Source: Chloroflexota bacterium (GTDB taxonomy: Bacteria; Chloroflexota; Anaerolineae; Caldilineales; Caldilineaceae). Taken from it: 9,507 bases of DNA. A program made the position numbers and the translations under genes. How positions within the stretch are numbered: the first letter of the stretch is position 1; each line of letters starts with the position of its first letter. The notes under the pieces are model-generated. The model did no database searches. It was not told the DNA's origin and was given only the letters and a program-made list of their open reading frames with translations. This document shows, piece after piece, positions 1-6,636 of this stretch. The stretch spans positions 1 to 9,507 of the forward strand of contig QEUW01000309.1 of assembly GCA_003577005.1 (NCBI GenBank). The letters run 5' to 3'.

Positions 1-1521
1 GTGGATGGTCTCTTCCACATCCTGTGGCTCATCGAGTGCGGCGGACCAGTGCCAGGGCAACGTAACACCTGCGTTCCAGAGCGGAGGAGTCTGTCGCGGC
101 CCGTCGGGGAAGAACCAGGTGACGCCATCAGAGCCGCCGTCGGGGTGGCAACTGGCGCACGAGATCCACGATCCTTTGGAGAGACGGGGATCGGTGGCCT
201 TGTGGAAGAGAATCTTCCCGCGCAAAGTTTCAGCATCCAGCGTTTCAGCCGTCACAGGTATTTCTGCATCAACTTGCAGATTGACCAGGTCCAGCACAGT
301 GACGGAGCGCGCCAGATAGTTCATCACATAGCCGCGGCGGCCACCGGCGTCGAGCGCCATGCCACGCGGGTTGGCGCCCGTGGGCAAGAAGCCGATCAAA
401 CGCGGTTGTGCCGGGTCGGCCAAATCAACGATTTCCACCAGATCGCTGCCGGCCGCCACGACATAGAGCGTTTTACCATCAGGTGCGGGCACAACCGCCA
501 CTGGATTGTTCACCGGCGAGCCAAAGGTATCGGCGTCGTTGAGGTGGAGGGCGGCGCTTGGCACTTCCCGCTGCTCTCCCAGATCGAGCGCGGCGACCCC
601 GGCAAAGACGGTGGTGGTCAGGCCATTGGGCAACGCCGGCGCGGCGCGTACATGCGGAATCCAGACCCGGTTGCCAACTAGCGCCAATCCGGCCAGCAGA
701 TTGGGGAAGCCGTGCTCGTCGGGCGCCAGCGCAATTTCGGCGCTCACCGACCCGGTAGACGAATCGATAACGGTAACTAGTCCCTGGCGACCATCGTCCG
801 TTGCTTCGCCCCCACCCGGTCGCGGCAGAGCGAGCAGATGGGTCACGACAATGCGCTCGTCGGTCTCATCCGCATCAATGCCGCTGGTGACGGCAAGGGC
901 AGAGGGCAGCGGCGCAACCGGTATCGCTGCCGTAATCGTCAGGTGTTCGGTATCAAAGACGATTACCTGGTCGGCGGTAGTGACCGTGAGGTAGGCCAAT
1001 GTACCCTGCGGGTTGAGCGCAATTCCACCCAGTTCAGGGCCCAGAGCAATGGTTTGCAGCAGTTCGCGGCGCCGGGCGTCGATGATGGAGAGCGAGCCGC
1101 CGGTGCGATTTGCCACGTAGACGCGGTCACCGGCGGGCGCGATCGCAAGCGACCACGGCGCCTGCCCCACAGGAATCTCGTGCGTCTTGGCCAGCGAGCC
1201 AGCGTCGATCACACTCACCGAAGCGGCATCGGGATTGGCGACCCAGATCGTGCTATCGTCGGGCGACACGGCGATAGGTGTACTCGCTACCGAACGGCTT
1301 ATCGTCGCTAACCCGTCTTGCTGGAGAGTGAGCGGGAGATAGATGGTTGAAGCCCAGCCAGGTGATGCCGCTTGCGCTGCCACCCATACCGGATATAGGA
1401 AACCGAAAAACAACCAGAACAAGCCTACTGCGCAGCCCAATAAGGCGCCAATCGTCGGACGGGGATGGGTGCCGTTCAAGATTTTACGCCACTCCTGTCC
1501 GGCATTCCGGGAAAGGGCCAT
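1..1521 (-). CDS. Membrane-anchored YVTN beta-propeller / c-type cytochrome (di-haem peroxidase-like) protein, 3' partial
   Basis: The reading frame is open from the left window edge to a stop at 1657-1659, and 507 residues are visible from the ATG at 1519-1521. Residues about 23-47 form one hydrophobic segment (GALLGCAVGLFWLFFGFLYP), a signal anchor placing the rest outside the membrane. A YLPL stretch follows at about 61-64. Residues about 75-425 hold YVTN/YncE-type blades, for example STIWVANPDAASVSVID, DRVYVANRTGGSLSIID and KTLYVVAAGSDLVEIVD. The C-terminal part has a haem-c motif CASCH (455-459), then HPDGGSDG, GPRQTPPLWN and WHWSAALDEPQDVEETI, which match the N-terminal haem region of MauG/cytochrome-c-peroxidase-like domains as I know them. 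The family is usually a periplasmic or exoplasmic redox protein; the actual substrate is unknown. The start is uncertain: 1519-1521 has no close Shine-Dalgarno, an in-frame ATG lies at 1588-1590, and a TTG (Leu16 in this numbering, about 1474-1476) lies 12 nt after AGGAG. The rest of the domain lies beyond the window. Confidence 0.85.
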   Translation of the reverse strand, partial: MALSRNAGQEWRKILNGTHPRPTIGALLGCAVGLFWLFFGFLYPVWVAAQAASPGWASTIYLPLTLQQDGLATISRSVASTPIAVSPDDSTIWVANPDAASVSVIDAGSLAKTHEIPVGQAPWSLAIAPAGDRVYVANRTGGSLSIIDARRRELLQTIALGPELGGIALNPQGTLAYLTVTTADQVIVFDTEHLTITAAIPVAPLPSALAVTSGIDADETDERIVVTHLLALPRPGGGEATDDGRQGLVTVIDSSTGSVSAEIALAPDEHGFPNLLAGLALVGNRVWIPHVRAAPALPNGLTTTVFAGVAALDLGEQREVPSAALHLNDADTFGSPVNNPVAVVPAPDGKTLYVVAAGSDLVEIVDLADPAQPRLIGFLPTGANPRGMALDAGGRRGYVMNYLARSVTVLDLVNLQVDAEIPVTAETLDAETLRGKILFHKATDPRLSKGSWISCASCHPDGGSDGVTWFFPDGPRQTPPLWNAGVTLPWHWSAALDEPQDVEETIH

Positions 1522-1564
1522 GCGCGTCTGGTCAAACAGAGCATCTCCAGCCCTTTCCCGGAAT
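1504..1564. repeat. Perfect 15-bp inverted repeat at the start of the propeller gene
   Basis: The arms attccgggaaagggc (1504-1518) and gccctttcccggaat (1550-1564) are exact reverse complements with a 31-nt spacer. In the minus-strand transcript the ATG at 1519-1521 is the last codon of the loop, flush against the 3' arm. This could occlude translation initiation, or the element could be an intergenic repeat that the gene start has been extended into. No U-run follows, so it is not a typical intrinsic terminator. Confidence 0.75.
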
Positions 1565-1899
1565 ACCAAAATCACCGCCAGCCCACACATCCAGGTTACG
1601 AAGATAGAACATCTCACCTTTCCGGCAGGAGAAATCACCGGTTGTATCCACCCGACTCAGCGCTGTACGTGGCTCGACTTTATCCATTGGTCGTTACGCT
1701 GCTGTGGCTCTGCGACAGCTAATGGACAAGGTCGGGCTAAAAAGCTGTCCGAAAAGGGTGGCATCGGCCTGGTGCGTTGCACCTGAAAGGTGCGATGCAC
1801 CTGGACGCTAGGGCTTCCTCCACAGGTGCATCGCACACTGCGTGTGCAACGCACCAGGCGTACTCGCCCTTTTCAAACCATTCCTTAGCGCGCCATTCC
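1522..1899. other. 378-bp repeat-rich intergenic gap between ABC ATPase and propeller gene
   Basis: The gap holds the outer arm of the 1504-1564 inverted repeat, a 36-bp compound palindrome (1768-1858) and most of a 15-bp tandem duplication (1878-1907). A weak 7-bp inverted repeat, gacagct/agctgtc, lies at about 1714-1749. Reading toward the propeller gene I see no convincing -35/-10 pair. A 26-codon minus-strand frame (1532-1612) starts after AAAGGTGAG, but nothing else supports it. Short frames on both strands here look like chance. Confidence 0.6.
1768..1858. repeat. Compound palindromic element (36-bp imperfect inverted repeat)
   Basis: Left arm 1768-1803 and right arm 1823-1858 pair over cctggtgcgttgcac (15 bp) and tgcgatgcacctg (13 bp), separated by 8 unpaired positions, with a 19-nt loop. 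Each arm itself contains two small GGTGC-N3-GCAC hairpins (core GTT or GAT). It lies about 40 bp past the ATPase stop, where it could stabilise the 3' end of the ABC mRNA or slow RNA polymerase. There is no U-tract directly after it. A related copy sits at 6504-6571, so this looks like a dispersed palindromic repeat rather than a gene-specific terminator. Confidence 0.8.
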
Positions 1900-1907
1900 T
1901 TAGCGCG
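1878..1907. repeat. 15-bp tandem duplication spanning the ATPase stop codon
   Basis: ccattccttagcgcg occurs twice back to back (1878-1892 and 1893-1907). On the minus strand this reads GCG CGC TAA GGA ATG GCG CGC TAA, so the duplication copies the last codons (Ala-Arg) and the stop codon of the ABC ATPase in frame. Read-through of the first stop would add only Gly-Met-Ala-Arg before the second. Confidence 0.85.
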
Positions 1908-3015
1908 CAAGGAGCAGATTTTGGCCGTTGCCGGCGTCAAAGAGATGGATTTTGTGCAGGTTGAGTGTAACCGTTGTGTGCTCTGACTCGCGCAGGGGCG
2001 CATCCGGGTTGGCGCGAGCCAGAACCATATCGCCGCCCAGGGCCACGCTCACATAGGTGTCCGAGCCAAGCGGTTCGACCAGGTCGATCACCCCGCGCGG
2101 TGCGCCCGGCTGCCCGGCCGCGCTGTCACCGACGCTGACATCCTCGGCACGAATCCCGCAGAGCACGGTCTTAGCGCCGGTTGCAGCCGGATTGCGCAGC
2201 AGGCCATCCGCCAGTTGCACCGGCAGCGTGTACGTAGCAAAACTTGTGCGCAACTGGAGCGCACCGTCCGTGCTTTCCAGGATACCTTCGAACAAGTTCA
2301 TGGGCGGGCTGCCGATGAAGCGCGCCACAAAGCGGTTGGCGGGGTGGTTGTAGATCGTCACCGGGTCCCCCACCTGTTGGACCAAGCCACCGCTCATGAC
2401 GACGATGCGGTCGCCCATGGTCATGGCTTCGACCTGGTCGTGGGTGACGTAGATAGTGGTGATGTGCAGTTGGCGTTGTAAGCGGATAATCTCGCGGCGC
2501 ATCTGGATACGCAACTGGGCGTCGAGGTTGCTCAGCGGCTCGTCCATGAGGAAGAGCCGTGCGCGGCGCACGATGGCGCGGCCCAACGCCACCCGCTGTC
2601 GCTCACCGCCGGAAAGCTGCCGTGGCCGCCGTTCGAGCAGATGCTCGATACCGAGGAGCTTGGCTGTCTCGCGCACGCGCTGCTCGATCTCCGGCCGGGG
2701 CGTCTTGCGCAACTGGAGCGGATAGGCGATGTTGTCGAAGACCTTTTTGTGCGGGTAGAGCGCGTAATTCTGGAAGACCATGGCGATATCGCGGTGGCGC
2801 GGCTCAACCCGGTTCACCACCTGGTCATCGATGAGGATCTCACCCGAAGAAATGCTCTCTAGCCCGGCGATCATGCGGAGCGTTGTCGTCTTGCCACAAC
2901 CCGACGGGCCGACGATGACCATAAACTCCCCTTCGGCCACTTCCAGATTTACGTGGTCGACAGCAAGCTGATCACCGTAGCGTTTACATAGATTACGGCA
3001 GACAACACGCGCCAT
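1900..3015 (-). CDS. ABC sugar importer ATPase, MalK/UgpC/MsmK type
   Basis: This 371-residue cytoplasmic ATPase powers a CUT1 sugar importer. It shows a complete nucleotide-binding domain: Walker A GPSGCGKTT (36-44), Q-loop Gln82 in VFQNYALYPH, signature LSGGERQRVALGRA (134-147), Walker B LFLMDEP (154-160) with catalytic Glu159, D-loop SNLD (162-165) and H-loop His192 in YVTHDQVEAM. NRFVARFIGSPPMNLFEG at about 230-250 leads into the C-terminal TOBE/OB regulatory domain characteristic of MalK/UgpC. Length is normal for the family (about 350-380). The signature has Glu in place of the common Gln (LSGGQ). The ATG start is supported by GGAG 5 nt upstream. It is the last gene of the ABC operon, separated from the MalG-like permease by a 122-bp gap holding a large hairpin. 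Family assignment is firm; the sugar is not determined. Confidence 0.97.
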   Translation of the reverse strand: MARVVCRNLCKRYGDQLAVDHVNLEVAEGEFMVIVGPSGCGKTTTLRMIAGLESISSGEILIDDQVVNRVEPRHRDIAMVFQNYALYPHKKVFDNIAYPLQLRKTPRPEIEQRVRETAKLLGIEHLLERRPRQLSGGERQRVALGRAIVRRARLFLMDEPLSNLDAQLRIQMRREIIRLQRQLHITTIYVTHDQVEAMTMGDRIVVMSGGLVQQVGDPVTIYNHPANRFVARFIGSPPMNLFEGILESTDGALQLRTSFATYTLPVQLADGLLRNPAATGAKTVLCGIRAEDVSVGDSAAGQPGAPRGVIDLVEPLGSDTYVSVALGGDMVLARANPDAPLRESEHTTVTLNLHKIHLFDAGNGQNLLLAR

Positions 3016-3063
3016 ACGAACTCCGATTCTCTATTTTTTTACGTTCTATGTGACGAATAATGC

Positions 3064-3141
3064 GTAATACGTAATGCGTAATGCGTGATCCGTAATACGA
3101 AACTATGAACTACGCATCACGCACTACGCATTACGTATTAC
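3064..3141. repeat. 31-bp imperfect inverted repeat built of GTAATRCG units, overlapping the permease stop
   Basis: Arms 3064-3094 and 3111-3141 are reverse complements except at two positions, with a 16-nt AT-rich loop. Both arms consist of 8-9-nt units (gtaatacg, gtaatgcg), so direct and inverted repetition are combined. The 3' arm-side end covers the TAA stop of the MalG-like permease (3138-3140). No U-run follows in the direction of transcription. It could act as an mRNA-stabilising hairpin or partial attenuator between permease and ATPase, or be a dispersed intergenic repeat. Confidence 0.8.
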
Positions 3142-3983
3142 TTTTCACTGATCGCCACCATGCCGCGCGTCAACTGATCCTGCACCAGCATGAAGAGGAT
3201 GACCACGACCAGGGTAGCAAGGAACGAGGCAGCCATCAACTGATGCCACTCCACCTTGAAGCGGGTTACGAACTTGAAGAGCCCGATGGTGAGCGGCAGC
3301 TTGTCCTGGCTGCGCAGAAAGGTAAGCGGCAGGGTAAATTCATTCCAGCCATTCATAAAGCTAAAGATGCCCACCGCCGTAATGCCCGGCCACGAGAGCG
3401 GCATGACCATCCGCCACATGGCGCCAAAACGCGAATTGCCGTCCATCATGGCCGCCTCTTCGATTTCCGGCGGGATGGTCATGAAATAGCCCATGAGGAT
3501 CCAGGTGTTGAACGAGAGACTGAAGATGGCATTGAGCACTACCAGCGTCAGCAGGTTATCCAGCAGGTTGAGGCCGGCCACCAGGCGGAAGAGCCCCAAA
3601 ATCAGCACGATGGGCGGGAACATCTGGATCCCGAGCAGAAAAAGAACATAGAGCTCTTTGCCGACAAAGCGGAAGCGCGCCAGGGCGTACGCCGCTGGGA
3701 TTGCCAGGACCAGCGACGAGACGGTCGAGCCCAGGCCAATGAGCAGGCTATTCCAAAAATAGGTTCCCAGCGGCACCACCTGCCAGATATCGATATAATT
3801 TTGAATGGTTGGCGTGCGCGGCATAAAGGTCGGCGGCGGAATGTAGACCTCCTGGCTCGTCTTGAACGAGGTGGAGATCATCACCAGCAAGGGAAAGATG
3901 CTGATAAAGGCCATGGGGATCAAGAAACCAACAATCCCGGCAATTTTGAGCGTTCGGGTGGTGATCATAGAGTTCCGTCTCAC
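3138..3983 (-). CDS. ABC sugar importer permease, MalG-like
   Basis: This 281-residue inner-membrane channel subunit belongs to a CUT1 carbohydrate importer. About six membrane segments are visible, including KIAGIVGFLIPMAFISIFPL (13-32), the region around 79-103, LYVLFLLGIQMFPPIVLILG (111-130), a segment at about 141-163, one at about 197-213 and LVVVILFMLV (258-267). The EAA cytoplasmic loop that docks on the ATPase is EEAAMMDGNSRFGAMWRMVM (175-194). The family places this subunit as the second permease after a MalF-like partner. Its GTG start overlaps the TGA stop of the upstream permease (GTGA, 3980-3983), a classic translational-coupling arrangement. An internal ATG five codons in (Met6) is a possible alternative start. 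The stop is embedded in a large hairpin. Confidence 0.95.
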   Translation of the reverse strand: MRRNSMITTRTLKIAGIVGFLIPMAFISIFPLLVMISTSFKTSQEVYIPPPTFMPRTPTIQNYIDIWQVVPLGTYFWNSLLIGLGSTVSSLVLAIPAAYALARFRFVGKELYVLFLLGIQMFPPIVLILGLFRLVAGLNLLDNLLTLVVLNAIFSLSFNTWILMGYFMTIPPEIEEAAMMDGNSRFGAMWRMVMPLSWPGITAVGIFSFMNGWNEFTLPLTFLRSQDKLPLTIGLFKFVTRFKVEWHQLMAASFLATLVVVILFMLVQDQLTRGMVAISEK

Positions 3984-4927
3984 CGTTCATCCTGTGTACC
4001 AAGGATGCGGGTGTAGAGAATGCTAAAGACGACGAGAACGACAAAGATGCAGACGGCCAGGGCAAACCCTTTGCCAAAGTAGAGATTTTCAAACGCCAGC
4101 TTGTACAGATAGGTGACGGCAATATCCGTACGGTAGATCGGGTCGCCCTTGGTGAGAATCCAGATGACCGCAAAAGAGCGGAAGGCCCAGATGATCGACA
4201 GCAGGGTCACGATCATAAAGACGGTCCGCATCTGGGGGAGCGTCATATCGCGGAATTCCCGCCAGGGGCCGGCGCCATCCATCTTGGCGGCATCGTAAAT
4301 GTGCGGGGGAATCCCTTGTAGGCCGGCCAGAAAGGTAACGGTCATAAAGGCCACTGACGACCAGACTTCCACAAACATGGCGGCGGCAAAGGCTGATACC
4401 GGATTGCTCAACCAGACCACATATTCGCGAATGATCCCCAGTTCGCTCAGGAAATAGTTGAGCGAACCCATCTGCCCATGGAAGATCCAGCGCCAGGTGA
4501 TGGCTGAAACAGCGTAGGGCATGGCCCACGGAATGAGAATCAGCGCCTTGGCCAGCGCCCGCCCGGGAAAGTACGTGTTGAGGGTCAGCGCTAGCGGGAA
4601 CGCAAGAATGACCTCCAGCGCCACAGTGCCAAAGGCAAAGATCACCGTCTGGCGGATGATCATGGGCAGACGTTCATCTTGCGCCAGGTCGACAAAGTTT
4701 TGCAGGGTGCCAAACTGCTGGACACGCCCCATCGTATCCACCGTGGAGAAGGCCGTGGTCACCATGCTCACGATGGGAAAGACGAGGAAGATGGCAAAGC
4801 CCAACACGCTGGGAATGAGCAGGAGATAGGCCAGCCTATTCTCTCGCCAGGTCTCGCGCAAGAGCCCAAAGATGCCGTACGCCGGTCGCGGCCCCTCGAT
4901 AGAGGCCGAAAGTACCTGATTGGCCAC
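3980..4927 (-). CDS. ABC sugar importer permease, MalF-like
   Basis: This 315-residue polytopic membrane protein is the first permease of a CUT1 importer. An N-terminal cytoplasmic tail of about 32 residues precedes a first membrane span (AYLLLIPSVLGFAIFLVFPI, 33-52). Further spans lie at about 94-117, 124-146, 178-201, 234-256 and 287-306. The EAA loop is YDAAKMDGAGPWREFRDMTL (211-230), the coupling-helix contact with the ATPase. Length fits short MalF/UgpA-type subunits without the large periplasmic P2 loop of E. coli MalF. The GTG start (4925-4927) is supported by AAGGAT about 8 nt upstream. It overlaps the next permease by 4 bp and lies 81 bp after the binding-protein gene, with a strong hairpin in the gap. 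A glycerol-3-phosphate or other polyol substrate is possible; sequence alone does not decide. Confidence 0.96.
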   Translation of the reverse strand: MANQVLSASIEGPRPAYGIFGLLRETWRENRLAYLLLIPSVLGFAIFLVFPIVSMVTTAFSTVDTMGRVQQFGTLQNFVDLAQDERLPMIIRQTVIFAFGTVALEVILAFPLALTLNTYFPGRALAKALILIPWAMPYAVSAITWRWIFHGQMGSLNYFLSELGIIREYVVWLSNPVSAFAAAMFVEVWSSVAFMTVTFLAGLQGIPPHIYDAAKMDGAGPWREFRDMTLPQMRTVFMIVTLLSIIWAFRSFAVIWILTKGDPIYRTDIAVTYLYKLAFENLYFGKGFALAVCIFVVLVVFSILYTRILGTQDER

Positions 4928-4951
4928 GGATCGTATCCTTATCCTCGTAGG

Positions 4952-5000
4952 TGGATAAAAACGATAGTGTTTGCGGCGAAAACACCGTCGTTTTTATCCA
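4952..5000. repeat. 20-bp stem hairpin between binding-protein and permease genes
   Basis: Arms 4952-4971 and 4981-5000 are reverse complements except at two adjacent positions, with a 9-nt loop. It starts 8 bp after the binding-protein stop codon. A long stem immediately 3' of a solute-binding-protein gene is a known way to raise its mRNA level relative to the downstream permeases (as with the malE-malF intergenic repeats). No U-run follows the stem in the minus-strand transcript, so partial RNA stabilisation fits better than full termination. Confidence 0.8.
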
Positions 5001-5008
5001 GCACTCGT

Positions 5009-6346
5009 TTAGAAGCCATGCCGGGCGTCAATCTCGGCGGCAGCGGCGGTGAGCGCTTCTTCGACCGATTTTTCGCCCAGCCAGATCTCAGCCAGCGCAT
5101 TGTTGACGGCTGTCTCATCTTCGCTGCCCGTGGCGGGCCAGGGTGTCTCGAAGACGTTATGCGCCGTCTCCAGTTCTTTCACAAAGAATTCCTTGTAGCG
5201 GGTCAGCGGGTCGTTGGGGTCGAGATAGCCGGGGTCCTGCCCCACATCGATCCGTTCGGGGATCACACCACGTTGGAGCGCAAATTGCAACCGGTTTTCG
5301 GCGTTGAACATAAATTTGAGGAGTTCAGCAGCCGCTTCTTTGTGCTGGCTCTGATTGGCCATCATCACACAATCCGGCCAGAAGACATTGGCGTGCTTCA
5401 TGCCTTCCTGGGCGACCGGTAGCGGCGCCACGTCGAATTGCAGATCGGGCGCGTCATTGCTGATGATGGTCGGCATCCAGGAGCCGGTCTCCAGGATCGC
5501 CATCTGGCCGGCCAGGAAGAGGGGCTGGAGATCGGCGTCACGGTTGGCGTTGTGGGGCGATGGTTGGGCGGTCTTGTCCGTGAGCACAATGTCGGCGAGG
5601 AACTGGACGGCGGCCAGACCTTCCGGGTCGGCGATACGGGTGCGGCCATCTTCCTTCCACTTGCTCAGGTTGTTGCCGCCGCCGATGGCGCCCACCCAGG
5701 CATACCACCAGTAGTCGCCTGGCCCCAGGCCAATGCCATAGACCGCTGGCGGGCTGTTCAACTCCCGTGCGGCCTCCCGTACGTCGTCCCAGGTTGCTGG
5801 CGCCGGCAGGCCCTTCTCCGCAAAGAGGTCGGTGCGGTAATAGAGGCCGCGCGGGTCGAGAAAATAGGGCATGCCGTACAACTTGCCGTCCACAGTCATC
5901 GCATTGATCCCCGACGCCCAGAAATTGGCCAGGAAATCCTGGCCCATGAGATCGTCGAGAGGAGCCAGTTCGCCCACGGAATTGAACTCCAGCAACCATT
6001 GGCCGGAGCCGTTGAAGAGGTCGGGCGCCTGGCCGCCGCTGATCTGCGTCAGCAGCAGGTTTTTACCATCGGGCCAACCAACGACTTCCAGCGTAGCCCT
6101 GGCTGCACTCTGGCTGCTGTTGAATGCGTCCATCACCGCCTGGGTGTCGGGCTGCATACGGCTGTCGTAGTCCATCGCCACATATCGCAGTTGGACCACT
6201 TCACCGCCAGGCGCAGCCGCCTCGCCTCCGCTTGCGGGCGCCGGACCGGCCGGTGCAGCACAGGCGGCCAGCGCCAACGGAGTGGCAGAGGCAGCCATCA
6301 ATTTGAGAAAGGTACGTCGGGAAAGAGCTGGGTTCCCAGTGTGCAT
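5009..6346 (-). CDS. ABC sugar-binding lipoprotein (extracellular solute-binding protein family 1) with Tat signal
   Basis: This 445-residue protein is the substrate-capturing subunit of the CUT1 importer and acts outside the membrane. Its N-terminus combines a twin-arginine motif (SRRTFLK, 9-15), a hydrophobic stretch and a lipobox LAAC with Cys29, predicting a Tat-exported, lipid-anchored protein. An Ala/Pro/Gly-rich tether (about 30-48) precedes the fold. Family-1 features include QISGGQAPDLFNGSGQWL (about 97-114), DGKLYGMPYFLDPRGLYYRTDLF and PLFLAGQMAILETGSWMP. The many Trp/Tyr residues fit a carbohydrate-stacking pocket. Length is typical (about 420-450). The ATG start is well supported by CAGGAG seven nt upstream. 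A near-consensus promoter lies about 53 bp upstream, so this is the probable first gene of the four-gene operon. The precise sugar cannot be read from the sequence. Confidence 0.96.
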   Translation of the reverse strand: MHTGNPALSRRTFLKLMAASATPLALAACAAPAGPAPASGGEAAAPGGEVVQLRYVAMDYDSRMQPDTQAVMDAFNSSQSAARATLEVVGWPDGKNLLLTQISGGQAPDLFNGSGQWLLEFNSVGELAPLDDLMGQDFLANFWASGINAMTVDGKLYGMPYFLDPRGLYYRTDLFAEKGLPAPATWDDVREAARELNSPPAVYGIGLGPGDYWWYAWVGAIGGGNNLSKWKEDGRTRIADPEGLAAVQFLADIVLTDKTAQPSPHNANRDADLQPLFLAGQMAILETGSWMPTIISNDAPDLQFDVAPLPVAQEGMKHANVFWPDCVMMANQSQHKEAAAELLKFMFNAENRLQFALQRGVIPERIDVGQDPGYLDPNDPLTRYKEFFVKELETAHNVFETPWPATGSEDETAVNNALAEIWLGEKSVEEALTAAAAEIDARHGF

Positions 6347-6398
6347 GGCTCATCTCCTGTAGCCAAAGAAGAAATGAACAGTAAATTTCGCAAGACGA

Positions 6399-6427
6399 AT
6401 TATGGATCAGGCGGAAATCGCTGTCAA
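6399..6427 (-). promoter_or_regulatory. Sigma-70-type promoter of the ABC importer operon
   Basis: On the minus strand, TTGACA (6422-6427) is followed after exactly 17 nt by CATAAT (6399-6404), one base from the TATAAT consensus. A start site near 6392 would leave a leader of about 45 nt with a strong Shine-Dalgarno before the ATG of the binding-protein gene. It lies well past the TPP-enzyme stop, so it separates the two transcription units. Inference from sequence only. Confidence 0.7.
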
Positions 6428-6503
6428 ACCGGCTTTTTGCACCGGGTGCGTCCAGGGCTATTCCATGTTGTAGTTCAACGCAGCCATGTCAACAATTATT
6501 GCA

Positions 6504-6571
6504 CCGGTGCGTTGCACGCTTTACGCGCGATGCATCCGGAGAGCCGAGTGGGCTCAGGTGCATCGCACCGG
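6504..6571. repeat. Second, shortened copy of the GGTGCGTTGCAC palindromic element
   Basis: Outer arms 6504-6517 and 6558-6571 pair over 14 positions with one mismatch. An alternative inner pairing gcgatgca (6527-6534) / tgcatcgc (6559-6566) is perfect, and encloses a gagcc/ggctc mini-stem (6541-6555). It shares ggtgcgttgcac, (g)cgatgca and aggtgcatcgcac with the element at 1768-1858, but lacks the last outer part of the right arm. It lies about 65 bp after the TPP-enzyme stop. Confidence 0.75.
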
Positions 6572-6636
6572 GCCAGCGAGTGGGATCTTCGACTCGTTTC
6601 TGACAAATTTCGCAACCGGATCAATTTCAACAGAGC

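Larger units (their letters stand above)
6347..6636. other. 290-bp intergenic region with promoter and palindromic element
   Basis: It contains the probable promoter of the ABC operon (6399-6427), a palindromic element (6504-6571), a second isolated TTGACA on the minus strand (6487-6492) without a good -10, and two copies of aaatttcgcaa (6383-6393 and 6605-6615). No gene was seen. Confidence 0.6.

Noticed and set aside
1..681. Plus-strand open frame of 226 codons
   Set aside because: It lies antisense to the propeller-cytochrome gene, whose minus-strand frame carries clear YVTN blades and CxxCH. The plus translation has no recognisable motif.
1532..1612. 26-codon minus-strand frame before the propeller gene, a possible leader peptide
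   Set aside because: There is a weak purine-rich site before its ATG, but no sign of an attenuator design or conservation, and it overlaps the inverted repeat. Kept only as a mention.
1768..1858. Intrinsic terminator after the ABC operon
   Set aside because: The stem is long, but no U-run follows it in the transcript direction, and the sequence recurs elsewhere in the window.
3064..3141. CRISPR array
   Set aside because: The repeated units are 8-9 nt, contiguous, without unique spacers, and arranged as inverted arms; no cas gene is nearby.
3105..4016. Plus-strand open frame of 303 codons
   Set aside because: It is antisense to the MalG-like permease. Its very charged, His/Gln/Arg-rich translation is typical of the complement of a membrane-protein gene.
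6487..6492. Second TTGACA on the minus strand as a promoter
   Set aside because: The hexamer at 16-19 nt spacing is AACATG- or CATGGA-like, a poor -10; the pair at 6399-6427 is far better.
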